DNA of 64,000 nt from contig CM022673.1 in the NCBI GenBank assembly GCA_012295275.1, positions 27,483,261-27,547,260 on the forward strand, in the 5' to 3' direction. The DNA comes from Chrysomallon squamiferum. Its lineage: Eukaryota > Mollusca > Gastropoda > Neomphalida > Peltospiridae. Made by a program: the position numbers and the translations under genes. The notes below the pieces were generated by a model. It did no database searches. It was not told the DNA's origin and saw only the letters and a list, made by a program, of their open reading frames with translations. Below are positions 60,700 through 64,000 of the stretch, in pieces (the first letter of the stretch is position 1; each line of letters starts with the position of its first letter).

Positions 60700-60772
60700 G
60701 AGATTTACTGGTAGAGGGTTTTCTGAGACGCAAAGGGTCGCATGTTCGAGTCCAGTCAGTGTCTTCTAGACT
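60700..60772 (+). mobile_element. tRNA-derived SINE, plus strand
   Basis: An A-box-like ACTGGTAGAGGG (60707-60718) and a B box GTTCGAGTCC (60744-60753) sit at tRNA-like spacing. The acceptor stem does not pair, so it is a SINE relic. Confidence 0.5.

Positions 60773-64000
<3,228 letters not shown>

Noticed and set aside
60700-60772. Functional tRNA gene
   Set aside because: A and B boxes are present but the acceptor and other stems do not pair.

Overview
This window is AT-rich nuclear DNA from an animal. It has spliced genes with GT-AG introns, very dense simple-sequence repeats and short dispersed transposon fragments. Nothing suggests a bacterium, organelle or virus. A peptidoglycan recognition protein (PGRP) with an N-terminal SH3b domain, plus a short secreted C-type lectin, point to a lophotrochozoan and most likely a mollusc; that taxonomic call is inference.

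The first 18 kb is a small innate-immunity cluster. A five-exon secreted C-type lectin lies on the minus strand (3859-6358). Head-to-head with it, about 1.9 kb away, are two tandem plus-strand PGRP genes (8281-11733 and 14036-17621). Each has five coding exons for a signal peptide, an SH3b domain and an amidase_2/PGRP domain with the zinc ligands of an active amidase. The two copies differ patchily: exon 1, exon 4 and some adjoining intron are nearly identical, while exons 3 and 5 are clearly diverged, which suggests gene conversion. All three products would be secreted proteins that bind microbial cell-surface sugars or peptidoglycan.

From about 18 kb to 64 kb there is only one further gene I can assemble with confidence. 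It is a three-exon minus-strand gene (30213-31567) for a 108-residue secreted protein whose mature N-terminus holds ten cysteines in thirteen residues (CCCCCPCCCRCRC), followed by a basic, His-containing stretch and a disordered Thr/Pro/Glu tail. I recognise no family, and it is the best candidate for something undescribed. Several isolated coding-like segments with splice-site context are listed at low confidence.

The rest is intergenic: over a dozen long (GA/TC)n tracts, trinucleotide arrays, a 13-bp, a 32-bp, a 50-bp and an alternating 58-bp tandem repeat, a long degenerate 15-bp-like repeat, and remnants of tRNA-derived SINEs, a hAT-like element, pogo/Tigger-like elements and a LINE reverse transcriptase. 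A duplicated CRE-rich block near 53.6 kb looks like a promoter.
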